Shown: positions 27,014-34,997 of the stretch, piece by piece
Layout of the letters: each line of letters opens with the position of its first letter
How positions within the stretch are numbered: position 1 is the stretch's first letter
Source of the DNA: Halobacteriovoraceae bacterium
Lineage (GTDB): Bacteria > Bdellovibrionota > Bacteriovoracia > Bacteriovoracales > Bacteriovoracaceae
Assembly: GCA_018646195.1 (NCBI GenBank)
Contig: JABGVH010000140.1
Coordinates: 1-43,515 of the forward strand
Reading direction: 5' to 3'
DNA: 43,515 bases
Made by a program: the position numbers and the translations under genes
Notes under the pieces: model-generated
The model's database searches: none
Seen by the model: the letters and a program-made list of their open reading frames with translations, nothing else
Told to the model about the DNA's origin: nothing

Positions 27014-28378
27014 ATGGAATATAGTTTTTTAAAACCATTACTTTATTTTCTTGGAATACTTTTCCTGGGATTAATTAGTGAAGCTTTTGGACATAATGGG
27101 AAAAAAATTTCCTATTATATAAACCTATTGGCCAATACGATTCTATTCGCCTTTTTTATTACTTCCTCACAGTTTTCACTCTCAGCTTCATTTGCCCTAG
27201 AGGGGATAACGCTAAAAACCTCTCAAATATTGGTCTTTTTCAACTTGGCGCTCTGCCTCTATAATGGGCCATCGGTCCAGAAATCTTCAAAGTCGGTTCT
27301 TGTAACTTCATTTCTCTTACTGGCTGGAATGTTGGTTTTAGGCTCTCAGAATTTTATGACTTTCTTTATTTCTTCTGAGTTGTTACTGGTGTTATTCACT
27401 GTTACGATAAGCCTTTCTGAGTTCTCTAACGGAAAAATCATAGCCTTCCGTTATTTTATTCAAAGTTCTATTTTCACTATATTACTCTGTCTGTCTGGAG
27501 CTTTTATACTGGCCTCTACGCAATCTTTAAGTTTTCAAGAGATAACTGTTGTCAATCAAGAACTCTATGCTCTTGGAATAGTCTTTTTAATTATAGTGGC
27601 GGCTTTTAGAATTGGAGTATTCCCATTTCATCATTGGGTTTCAGAGGTTTACTCTTCATTAGGAAATGTTGGAATAGCCAGTGCCCTATTAATTAAACGG
27701 GTGGTATTCTCTATAGCTTTTATTAATTTGATTCAAAAATTTCTACCTGAATTAACCACTAATTTCCAACTGGTAATTATAAATACGGTCAGTGCAATTT
27801 CGATCTTAAGCATTCTTTATGGCGGTTTATTAGCATTCACCCAAGACAATCCTAGAAAAAGTATTGCCTTTACAGTGGTAAGCTTGTCTGGACTTGTAAT
27901 TCTCGGGGGGCTGTTTAGCAGCTCAGTGGTATCGAGTGATAAAATGCTATTTTTGGTATTAAGTAGTAGTTTATGTGCAACAGGTGTTTTCTGGGTCTTC
28001 AATCAAGTATTACAGGAAGATGCTGAGTTTAGTGACCTGAGGCATCTCTTTTTCAGTAAAAAATTCGAGGCCTCGCTTCTTTGTATTTTTCTAATGAGCC
28101 TAGTCGGACTACCCTTCACTATTGGGTTTCAGAGTAAATTTTTGATCTTTTTAAGCTATTTACAGGAAAACTTTTTAGGGGCCTTTCTGGTCGGGGCACT
28201 TTCCTGCTTATTGGGGCTTATTCTGATCTATAAATTCTTAAGTGTGGTCTTCGACAAACCCAGTGTCCAATTACCTGGCCTACCAAGCATAATAAATCTA
28301 AGAGACCACAGCATCCAATTCATATTTTTGCTGATTGTTGTTATAATTGGCGTAGTACCTTCATTCTTTTTTTACTAG
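27014..28378 (+). CDS. NuoN paralogue (second membrane arm)
   Basis: A 454-residue NuoN homologue. The start is either ATG 27014, two bases after the nuoM-like stop, or TTG 27008 overlapping it; no clear ribosome site decides, and coupling is likely in both cases. Kept: helix-5 glutamate (FISSELLLVLF), a lysine in LLIKRVVF, and the lysine of GFQSKFLIF. The helix-7 lysine is arginine (AAFRIGVFPFHHW). It is the last Nuo-type gene; the GYF/TPR gene follows after 9 bp. Confidence 0.91.
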   Translation: MEYSFLKPLLYFLGILFLGLISEAFGHNGKKISYYINLLANTILFAFFITSSQFSLSASFALEGITLKTSQILVFFNLALCLYNGPSVQKSSKSVLVTSFLLLAGMLVLGSQNFMTFFISSELLLVLFTVTISLSEFSNGKIIAFRYFIQSSIFTILLCLSGAFILASTQSLSFQEITVVNQELYALGIVFLIIVAAFRIGVFPFHHWVSEVYSSLGNVGIASALLIKRVVFSIAFINLIQKFLPELTTNFQLVIINTVSAISILSILYGGLLAFTQDNPRKSIAFTVVSLSGLVILGGLFSSSVVSSDKMLFLVLSSSLCATGVFWVFNQVLQEDAEFSDLRHLFFSKKFEASLLCIFLMSLVGLPFTIGFQSKFLIFLSYLQENFLGAFLVGALSCLLGLILIYKFLSVVFDKPSVQLPGLPSIINLRDHSIQFIFLLIVVIIGVVPSFFFY

Positions 28379-28387
28379 AAACCTACT

Positions 28388-31300
28388 ATGGCCATCAAGT
28401 ATAGAATAAAATTAAAAAATAAAAGAGTTGTGGGCCCGTTCACTAAAGAACAGGTGGGCGAACTTTATTTAAAAGGTCATATAGAAGGTGATGAGGATTG
28501 CCAGGTATTTCCGCAGGGGGACTGGGCCAATTTAAAAAAACATTCAGAGCTAGCACAATTGGTGCTCGATATAATCAATAAAGAAGTTAGCTTAGAAGAT
28601 CTTGCTGATGAAGATTCTCATGAGGCCACTGTTGCCCAAATTAATCTCAGCAAACTGAAGGCCCAAGCAGAAGAAAAGAACAAGCTAGAAAAAGAAAAAG
28701 AAGAAAAAGAAGAAAAAGTAAAAGTAGAAGAAAAAGAGAAACTTGAAAAAGCGAAAAAGAATGACCCGACAATTACAACCACTCAGGCGATGCCTGCCCC
28801 GGACGGTATAGAAAAAGAAGCCCCACTTGCCGAATTTGACTTCAGCGAAAGAGAGAATCCTGACGTCGATATCGACTACGCTGAATTAGAGAAGAAGTAT
28901 CAGGAAGAGAATACCGCAGAGGAAGAAGAAGTAAATTCCGATGAGCTAGATAAAACACGAGTTATTAATAAAGCTTCGGTAAATCAAGATACCATTTCGA
29001 AAACGATGGTCATAAATCCTCGAGAGCTATTTGAGCAAGAGCAGAAAAAGAAAGAAGACCAAGAGCTACAGAGAAAAAAAGATACCGATAATGAGGCCAA
29101 GCAAAAAGAAGAGGATCGTTTAGCGAAAGAAGAAGCGGAGAAGGTGGATGTAAGTGAAGCCACTCAAATGATTAATCTCAAAGACGTAATGGGAGAGATT
29201 AAAAAAGATGTATACGCAGCTGAAAAAGAGCTAATACAGCAAGAAGAATCTGAAAAAATTGAAGAAGAAGAAAAAACCCGCACTAAAATTTTATTAAATG
29301 ATGCCCTAAAGAAGAAAAAGGCTAAAGAAAATAAGAAAATGAAGCCAGTGATAATTCTGGTGTTTATTGTAATTTTTGCTTTTATCTTATTTGATGAAGA
29401 CGACAAGGTTACAAAAGCACCAGTGCTACCTGTTATTCAGTTCCCAGTCCCTTCGGATGTTATGGATGAGGCCGTCGCCAAGTCTCATTACGAAGCCGGA
29501 AGGAAAGCCTATTCAATAGGCGGTTACCGCAATAAAGTTATTGCCTCCTCTCATTTCTTAAAATCATTAAGGGCAAAGATTAAAGACAATCCCGCCCGTA
29601 GCTATTTAATTCTGACCTATGCGGAAACCTTTCCAAATGTTTATAAACAACTTTCGAGTGCTAGTACTTTGGTAAAATTAATAAAAGTTGCGCGTTCAAA
29701 GATGCTAAAAGACGTTAATATCGCTATAGGCGCCTCGACTTTCTATTTTCATACTAAGAAATTCTATACCGCTATTAATATTGTTGAGAACTATCTTCGG
29801 GTTGGTAAGCCTTCAATTAAGCTACTCTCAAATTATCTTCTCTTTCTAGTTAAGGGCAACCAAATTGATAAAGCTGGAAAAGTATATAAGAAACTTTTAA
29901 AGGTACCAAAGGCTGCTCGCCCGGTTGAATGGTATTGGGGTCTCTCCGAATTTGCTATCTATAATCAAGATTTTGAAGAGGCCAAGAATTTATTAAAAGA
30001 AGGTGTTTCGATCCATACCACTTCAGCCTTTTTGCTTCTTCAGCTTTCTGACTTAGCACTTAAAGATGAAGAGTACATTTTCTTTGGCAAGCTTCTGCAA
30101 AAAGTGGATCATCTAGGGGCCGAGAATTCGCCGCTTTACCTAGCGAAATATTTAGAGCAAATGGGAATCCTCTATGCTCTTCGTAAGCAAAACAAAAAGT
30201 CAGTAAAGTTTTTCAGGCAGGCACTTAAGGTTAAAGAGTCAGACACTCTTCGATCTAAATTAGCCGCCTTAGACGACGGTGGTAGTGCCGGAGTGGAATG
30301 GCTTATTAAAGAAAGTAGAATTGTAGACTTAATGAATTCTGCCAGGAAAGAATTGGCCAATCGAAAATGGGAGAGCGCATTTACCTACGCCATCGAAGCC
30401 GCAGATCTTGGTGAGTCCTATATCCCGGCGCAATTATTATTATCCGAAATTCAGATTAAAAGAGGCTTCTTTGACTCTGCTCTTAGAACATTAGAAGATC
30501 TTCGCAATGAGTACCCTCTTAATCCCAGGATCAATTTTTCCTTGATTACCGCTTATATTGCAGCAAAACGTTATGTTGGTGCCAACGCTGAAATTAATAA
30601 AGTTTCAAATACGCCTAAGTTAACTGAGTCCGCCCAATACGCTTCTGCTCTAGGGCGTTATTACTTGGCCTCAGGTAAATTAATTTTAGGCCTAAAATGG
30701 TTAAACGAATCGATAAAAAGAAACCCTTTGAATGACGATGATTATTTTATTTTGGCAAAAGAGCTTTTAAAGCACCGTCGTTATAAAGATAGTTTGCGCT
30801 ACCTTTCCGAGGCAATTTTTCTTGATCCTAAAAATCTTTTTTACCGTTCTACTAATGCCCAAATTATTTTTGAAAGAGATGGTGGCGACACGGCAATTGG
30901 TTACCTAAGAGACCTGCTAAGTGAAAATAAAGATAATCCCAAGTTGCTTGGGGACATTGCAATGTATTACTACAAAAACGGCCAGATTAAAGAATTTGAA
31001 TTATACAAAGAAAAAGTTCGCGACCTAAGAAAGCCTGATGAATCTTTTTACCGCTTTCTGATGGACTCTTCGGCCTTGGATGATAAATGTGGGGATGTTG
31101 TTAAGTATGGACTTTCATTACTTCAGATTAATCCTGGTTCCTTAGATACCCGGATGGAAGTCGCCAGGAATCTTGTCTGCCAGACTAACTATCAAGACGC
31201 CTTGAAGATGTATGAGTCGGTGCGGATTCGCCTGCCCTCGTACCCCAAGGTTAGCTATAATAAGGCCAAGCTATTTTTAAAAACCGGCAATCCAGATAAG

Positions 31301-31696
31301 GCCTTGGCGGCGGCGGCCGAAGAAATTAAGCAAAACCCCACTCTCTCTGCTGGGCATTATATTAGAGGTGAAATTTATCGCGTTCAAAAGATCTACCCAA
31401 AAGCGATCAAGTCACTTGAGAAGGCGATACAGCTGGACGGCAAAAACACCGAGGCGCTGATCAGCCTGGGTGGAATAAAGCTTCGTCAGGGCTTCCATGC
31501 CCAGGCCTTGGAGTTTTTTGAAAGGGCCAAGAAGCGCCAGCCGGGCAATTCCTTTATCTATAAACAACTGGGCTTTATCTACCAAGCAATTGGACAGGCC
31601 GCGTTAGCAGTTGAAAATCTAAAAACTTACCTAGAGCTCTCGCCTCTTGCAGTGGATAAAAAGAAGGTCGAGGCATTGGTTAGAAGCCTCGAGTAA
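28388..31696 (+). CDS. GYF-domain / coiled-coil / transmembrane / TPR protein
   Basis: A 1102-residue multidomain protein of unknown role. Residues about 4-60 form a GYF_2 (DUF4339)-like domain (VVGPFTKEQVGELYLKG, then GDWANL). Residues about 90-315 are extremely Lys/Glu-rich, probably helical or disordered, and carry repeated T-x-(V/M)-I-N motifs near 188, 204 and 259. A single transmembrane helix at about 319-337 (VIILVFIVIFAFILF) follows positive residues, so the GYF part should be cytoplasmic and the C-terminal part periplasmic. Residues about 360-1102 are TPR repeats, clearest at the end (ALISLGGIKLRQGFHAQALEFF). It starts 9 bp after the second nuo arm and is probably co-transcribed. It is an assembly or scaffold candidate; a link to the Nuo proteins is inference. 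Confidence 0.88.
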   Translation: MAIKYRIKLKNKRVVGPFTKEQVGELYLKGHIEGDEDCQVFPQGDWANLKKHSELAQLVLDIINKEVSLEDLADEDSHEATVAQINLSKLKAQAEEKNKLEKEKEEKEEKVKVEEKEKLEKAKKNDPTITTTQAMPAPDGIEKEAPLAEFDFSERENPDVDIDYAELEKKYQEENTAEEEEVNSDELDKTRVINKASVNQDTISKTMVINPRELFEQEQKKKEDQELQRKKDTDNEAKQKEEDRLAKEEAEKVDVSEATQMINLKDVMGEIKKDVYAAEKELIQQEESEKIEEEEKTRTKILLNDALKKKKAKENKKMKPVIILVFIVIFAFILFDEDDKVTKAPVLPVIQFPVPSDVMDEAVAKSHYEAGRKAYSIGGYRNKVIASSHFLKSLRAKIKDNPARSYLILTYAETFPNVYKQLSSASTLVKLIKVARSKMLKDVNIAIGASTFYFHTKKFYTAINIVENYLRVGKPSIKLLSNYLLFLVKGNQIDKAGKVYKKLLKVPKAARPVEWYWGLSEFAIYNQDFEEAKNLLKEGVSIHTTSAFLLLQLSDLALKDEEYIFFGKLLQKVDHLGAENSPLYLAKYLEQMGILYALRKQNKKSVKFFRQALKVKESDTLRSKLAALDDGGSAGVEWLIKESRIVDLMNSARKELANRKWESAFTYAIEAADLGESYIPAQLLLSEIQIKRGFFDSALRTLEDLRNEYPLNPRINFSLITAYIAAKRYVGANAEINKVSNTPKLTESAQYASALGRYYLASGKLILGLKWLNESIKRNPLNDDDYFILAKELLKHRRYKDSLRYLSEAIFLDPKNLFYRSTNAQIIFERDGGDTAIGYLRDLLSENKDNPKLLGDIAMYYYKNGQIKEFELYKEKVRDLRKPDESFYRFLMDSSALDDKCGDVVKYGLSLLQINPGSLDTRMEVARNLVCQTNYQDALKMYESVRIRLPSYPKVSYNKAKLFLKTGNPDKALAAAAEEIKQNPTLSAGHYIRGEIYRVQKIYPKAIKSLEKAIQLDGKNTEALISLGGIKLRQGFHAQALEFFERAKKRQPGNSFIYKQLGFIYQAIGQAALAVENLKTYLELSPLAVDKKKVEALVRSLE

Positions 31697-31700
31697 TTCA

Positions 31701-31729
31701 TTGTCAGAAGGCCTTTTGAGCATTATATT
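31701..31729 (+). promoter_or_regulatory. Sigma-70-type promoter for the tRNA-Ser pair
   Basis: TTGTCA (31701-31706) and TATATT (31724-31729) are separated by 17 bases, each matching five of six consensus positions. Transcription would start near 31736, about 11 bases before tRNA-Ser(UGA). The promoter begins 4 bases after the stop of the TPR gene, and no terminator hairpin is seen between. Confidence 0.65.
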
Positions 31730-31746
31730 TGCGGAACATTTATTGT

Positions 31747-31834
31747 GGAGGATTGGCTGAGTGGTCGAAAGCGGCGGTTTTGAAAACCGTTGAGCCGAAA
31801 GGTTCCGCAGGTTCGAATCCTGTGTCCTCCGCCA
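31747..31834 (+). tRNA. tRNA-Ser (anticodon UGA)
   Basis: An 88-base type II tRNA. Acceptor stem GGAGGAT pairs with GTCCTCC, the D-arm contains TGGCTGAGTGGTCGAAA, the anticodon stem GCGGT/ACCGT holds loop TTTGAAA (anticodon TGA), a long variable arm follows, then the GGTTCGAATCC T-arm. Discriminator G and an encoded CCA end the gene. Confidence 0.97.
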
Positions 31835-31857
31835 TTTTTGTTTCATCAGATCATTGC

Positions 31858-31945
31858 GGAGACGTGGGTGAGTGGTCGAAACCAGGTCCTTGCTAAGGAT
31901 CCGAACCTCCGGGTTCCGTGAGTTCGAATCTCACCGTCTCCGCCA
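31858..31945 (+). tRNA. tRNA-Ser (anticodon GCU)
   Basis: An 88-base type II tRNA, 23 bp after tRNA-Ser(UGA) and probably in the same transcript. Acceptor GGAGACG pairs with CGTCTCC; anticodon loop TTGCTAA gives GCT; long variable arm CGAACCTCCGGGTTCCG; T-arm AGTTCGAATCT; CCA is encoded. A T-rich run follows without a clear hairpin. Confidence 0.97.
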
Positions 31946-31997
31946 TTTTTAATTTTTTTTTAATCCTACTAAATTTCAGACATTACTAAGGTGCAGT

Positions 31998-32255
31998 TTG
32001 GACATTAGAAAAATTCATAGAAGAGTTGCAATTGCCTTTTCACCTTTTTTCATCCTGACATCTGTAACTAGAATTATTCTTTTATTCAGAAAAAATGAAT
32101 TGTATTCCAAAGAGACTAAAAATTTCATTATTGGTCCTCATAACTGGGAAATTGGAGCTAAGTATATAGGTGGTGCACTTGGATTCGGTTTGTTATTTGT
32201 AACAATAACAGGATTAATGCTTTTTTTTAAATCTAAAATTTTGAAATCACAATAA
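31998..32255 (+). CDS. Small membrane protein, PepSY-TM-like
   Basis: An 85-residue protein with two predicted membrane helices (about 10-28 and 55-76) and an N-terminal RKIHRRVAIAFSPFFILTSVT stretch. This resembles the start of PepSY-associated transmembrane proteins, where an IHR-type motif precedes the first helix, but the protein is far too short to hold the whole family fold. The start is TTG at 31998 with AAGGTG 5 bases upstream; no nearby ATG gives a better start. The 3' end overlaps the convergent methyltransferase gene by 23 bases. Function unknown; possibly a heme or redox membrane accessory by analogy. Confidence 0.62.
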   Translation: MDIRKIHRRVAIAFSPFFILTSVTRIILLFRKNELYSKETKNFIIGPHNWEIGAKYIGGALGFGLLFVTITGLMLFFKSKILKSQ

Positions 32256-32895
32256 AATTTTCAGAGAATCGTTTTCCACCCAGGAAGGGAAATAGGCTAC
32301 GCCAAAGTAAGCCAGTCCCAGGGATGCGACCATTTTTGATGAAGAAAAAGTTAATCACTTTAACCTTCAAAAGTTCCAGCATATTTTTAATTTCATAAGT
32401 ACTGACTGGAGTTATATGCGCCGGATAGTCTCTAGGACCAAAGGCGACAAAATATCCTTTAAAAATAAGGGATATGATGCTGAGGAAACTTTCAGGGTTA
32501 GGGGTTGAGAGAATAAGTATGGTCCCCTCTTTGCCTAGGGCGCGAAGATTGCGCGTGAAGGCCCAGGGATTTTCGATATGCTCTATAACTTCCGAGCAAA
32601 GTATAATGTCAAAGTCGCGGTACTGTTCTGGGAAGGCCAGGTTCCCATCATGAGCGAAAAACTGGTAATTCTCGTTAGCGCCAAAATCTGTGTAGTCTGT
32701 GCCGTAAAGATTATCGTATCCAAGCGCCTTCACTTTTGAAAGCAGACAACCCTTACCACATCCTATGTCGATAATTTTAGCGGATTTCTCAATCCCTAAA
32801 GCAGCAAATTTTTCGACAATTGAGTCTAATATTAAATTGGAAGAGGAGCCTAGGCTAAGCTTTGATGCCTCTTCTCTATGTTTACTTAAATCCAT
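32233..32895 (-). CDS. Class I SAM-dependent methyltransferase
   Basis: A 220-residue methyltransferase of the Methyltransf_11/23 type. SAM-binding motif I is IDIGCGKG at 42-49, an acidic residue ends beta-2 (YGTDYTD), and motif post-I/IV is DIILCSEVIEHIENPW, typical of UbiG/COQ3-like and glycan-associated methyltransferases. The C-terminal part (ILSTPNPES, then RDYPAHITPVSTYEIKNML) is commonly seen in surface-polysaccharide methyltransferases. It is a lone minus-strand gene between tRNAs; the substrate cannot be deduced. Confidence 0.88.
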   Translation of the reverse strand: MDLSKHREEASKLSLGSSSNLILDSIVEKFAALGIEKSAKIIDIGCGKGCLLSKVKALGYDNLYGTDYTDFGANENYQFFAHDGNLAFPEQYRDFDIILCSEVIEHIENPWAFTRNLRALGKEGTILILSTPNPESFLSIISLIFKGYFVAFGPRDYPAHITPVSTYEIKNMLELLKVKVINFFFIKNGRIPGTGLLWRSLFPFLGGKRFSENFIVISKF

Positions 32896-32978
32896 GATTT
32901 TATTATGACATTGGCCATGAATTAAGCAATGGGCAGCACTGTTGACACTAGGCAGTATTTCCTCTTTTCATCTTTTTC

Positions 32979-33007
32979 TTGACTGGTTTTAGTGCGGAAT
33001 GTAGAAA
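32979..33007 (+). promoter_or_regulatory. Possible promoter of tRNA-Arg
   Basis: TTGACT (32979-32984) and TAGAAA (33002-33007) are spaced by 17 bases, with five and four consensus matches. The predicted start is a few bases before tRNA-Arg at 33023. Confidence 0.42.
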
Positions 33008-33022
33008 AGGGTTAATAAATGC

Positions 33023-33099
33023 GGAGTCGTAGCTCAGCTGGATAGAGTACCTGACTACGAATCAGGTGGTCGCAGGTTCGACTCCTGCCGGTTCCGCCA
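33023..33099 (+). tRNA. tRNA-Arg (anticodon ACG)
   Basis: A 77-base tRNA. Acceptor GGAGTCG pairs with CGGTTCC using two G-T wobbles, D-arm AGCTCAGCTGGATAGAGT, anticodon stem CCTGA/TCAGG with loop CTACGAA (anticodon ACG), T-arm AGGTTCGACTCCT, encoded CCA. A34 of this tRNA is the standard substrate for deamination to inosine by TadA, whose gene is at 36081. Confidence 0.97.
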
Positions 33100-33144
33100 T
33101 TTAGTTCTCCTTGTATATATTCCTGACTATTTTATAATTAAAGC

Positions 33145-33867
33145 ATGCAATTAAGAGACTTCAATTTAAAGCTCAAGCAGGACTTTGACCGAGTCGATGT
33201 TCTCCATTGGGGACATTTTGTTTTTTTGATCCTGGCCTGCCTTTTTGAATTAATTCATGGTGGAGGATTTTTTCTCGGACTTTTTAAAATTACCGCCCTT
33301 CTCTTTTTCTACCGACTCTATTTTAAAACTAAGGCGCAACTTTATTATAGTTTTTGGACTTTCTCATTTTTACTTATTCTCTTTTTGCTTCAAAAAATTC
33401 TGGCGACAGATATTTCTTCAGTTGCCACCCTTTGTACTTTTTCCTTAATTATTTTAGCGGTAGAAATGTATATCCTCTCCTCTCCTATTTACTACCCACG
33501 AGTAAGCTGGTGGGAATATGATTTTCGCTTCCGTCACGATCTTAAAATTAAGGTAACTTGTGATGGCGAAGAGTACGAAGGTCGCTTAACTGACTTACGC
33601 CGCGAAGCTGGCTGTGTTAATTTATTTGAAGAAAAAGAAGTGGGGACCCAATTTCTAATTAGCCTCGAAGGTGAACATTCAAATGATACCTACACCACCG
33701 AAGTTATGAGTAAGCGCCGCTATTCACTTGGCCGGCCTCTCAATTATGGCGTGCGTTTTATTTTTAAAGACAATCAGGCGAAAAATGATTTCAATCGCTT
33801 CTGTAAATTCTTTCACAGTGAAAGAAAAGACAAGCGTAAACTCAAGCTCAGCAAGGGCAATACTTAA
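33145..33867 (+). CDS. Membrane protein with C-terminal PilZ-like domain
   Basis: A 240-residue protein with about four hydrophobic helices in residues 20-120 and a soluble C-terminal half. The latter resembles PilZ, the c-di-GMP receptor fold: it begins FRFRHDLKIKV, continues with LTDLRREAGCVNLFEE, and has a late beta strand (NYGVRFIFKD). The two canonical ligand motifs (RxxxR and (D/N)xSxxG) are degenerate: arginines are spaced differently, and the serine is replaced in TDLRREAG. Binding of c-di-GMP is therefore doubtful. No convincing ribosome site precedes the ATG. A stem-loop follows the stop. Confidence 0.75.
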   Translation: MQLRDFNLKLKQDFDRVDVLHWGHFVFLILACLFELIHGGGFFLGLFKITALLFFYRLYFKTKAQLYYSFWTFSFLLILFLLQKILATDISSVATLCTFSLIILAVEMYILSSPIYYPRVSWWEYDFRFRHDLKIKVTCDGEEYEGRLTDLRREAGCVNLFEEKEVGTQFLISLEGEHSNDTYTTEVMSKRRYSLGRPLNYGVRFIFKDNQAKNDFNRFCKFFHSERKDKRKLKLSKGNT

Positions 33868-33868
33868 G

Positions 33869-33901
33869 GCCTTTTGATCTGCTGCGACATATCCAAAAGG
33901 C
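33869..33901 (+). other. Inverted repeat (8-bp stem) between PilZ gene and aminotransferase gene
   Basis: GCCTTTTG (33869-33876) pairs perfectly with CAAAAGGC (33894-33901) around a 17-base loop. No T-run follows, so it is not a standard terminator. It lies 25 bases before the aminotransferase start and could affect its leader or be incidental. Confidence 0.4.
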
Positions 33902-33926
33902 AACTCACCTGCTAGCATCTAGAGCT

Positions 33927-34997
33927 ATGAAAAAAGAAAGAAAAGAACACTTACTAAAGCTCGAAAGAAAGCGTGCCGGGACCTATCGGAAAGAAGTCCG
34001 GCAAGGTCTCTATCTCGACCGCAATGAAAGATCCATACCTTATCCCAAAGAAGTCATGGACCAATTGGGCGAGAGACTCAAGGCCTGCGAGATTCATCGC
34101 TACCCAGAAGTCGAAGAACTTTACCAAGCGATTTCACAGTGGCTAAAAGTTTCAAGTTCACAAATACTAATTACCGAAGGGGTCTCGGGCGCCATAAAAA
34201 GTCTTCTCGAAACAGAAGCAGAGGTCGGCGATAATATTTTATTTCCTGGACCTACTTTTGCGCTCTACCCCGTCTACGCTGATATGTTTCAAGTTGAACC
34301 GCGAAGTTTTGGCTACACCAAAGATCACAAGTTCGATCTAGAGCAACTAAAAAGTAAAATAGATCAGAAAACTGCATTTGTTTTTTTACCTAATCCAAAT
34401 GTCCCAATAGAAGGCGGAATAAGCCTGGAGCAAATTTCTGAATTGGCCGACTATTGCTTAAAAACTAATACCACAGTAGTTTTAGACGAAGTCTATTTTC
34501 CATTTGGAGGACCAGATGGGATACCGCTTATTGAGAAACATTCTAATCTTCTAATTATGCGATCCTTCTCAAAAGCTTTTGGTCTTGCCGGCATTCGAGT
34601 AGGATATTTAATAGGTAGAGAAAAAGACATCACCTATTTTTCTAAGATGAGAACCGGCTATGAGAGCAATCGCCTCTGTATAGAAACAGTTAAGTTTTTT
34701 ATTGAAAATGAATCAGTAGTTAAAAACTATATTTCAGAAGTTAAGAAAAGCTTTGCTCTCCTAAAGTCTTTCTTCGATCAAAAGAAGATTAGTTACACTG
34801 GCGGGGATTGGAGTAATTTTCTCTACGTCTTCCAAAAAACCCCAGCAGAAGCGCAAAGTATCGTAGCAAAACTTAAAGAAAAAAATATCCATGTCCGCGG
34901 CGGCTGGAGTGCTCCTTATGACCACGGGTTTTCAATCACCGGTGCCCCAGAAAAAGAAATAAAAACTCTTATAAGCGCCCTTGAGGAAATCCTATAA
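33927..34997 (+). CDS. HisC-like PLP-dependent aminotransferase (fold type I)
   Basis: A 356-residue class I/II aminotransferase most like the histidinol-phosphate aminotransferase family. PLP-binding residues are visible: SFSKAFGLAGIRVGY with Schiff-base Lys216, LDEVY with Asp187 and Tyr190, and NPN at 156-158. The N-terminal LYLDRNERSIPYP block is like the substrate-contacting start of HisC. No other his biosynthesis gene adjoins it; it overlaps an FAD oxidoreductase by one base, so it may act in another amino or keto acid pathway. The ATG has no strong ribosome site. Confidence 0.85.
   Translation: MKKERKEHLLKLERKRAGTYRKEVRQGLYLDRNERSIPYPKEVMDQLGERLKACEIHRYPEVEELYQAISQWLKVSSSQILITEGVSGAIKSLLETEAEVGDNILFPGPTFALYPVYADMFQVEPRSFGYTKDHKFDLEQLKSKIDQKTAFVFLPNPNVPIEGGISLEQISELADYCLKTNTTVVLDEVYFPFGGPDGIPLIEKHSNLLIMRSFSKAFGLAGIRVGYLIGREKDITYFSKMRTGYESNRLCIETVKFFIENESVVKNYISEVKKSFALLKSFFDQKKISYTGGDWSNFLYVFQKTPAEAQSIVAKLKEKNIHVRGGWSAPYDHGFSITGAPEKEIKTLISALEEIL

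Noticed and set aside
28665-28760. Purine-rich, repeat-like tract (many gaaaaag units)
   Set aside because: It is in frame and encodes the Lys/Glu-rich stalk of the GYF/TPR protein, so it is coding low complexity rather than a CRISPR or tandem DNA repeat.
31631-31846. Minus-strand open frame of 71 codons across tRNA-Ser(UGA)
   Set aside because: It runs through a tRNA gene and the end of the TPR gene; such frames are common artefacts of tRNA sequence.
32942-32947. Perfect TTGACA box upstream of tRNA-Arg
   Set aside because: No -10-like hexamer occurs 16-18 bases downstream; the TTGACT/TAGAAA pair nearer the tRNA fits better.
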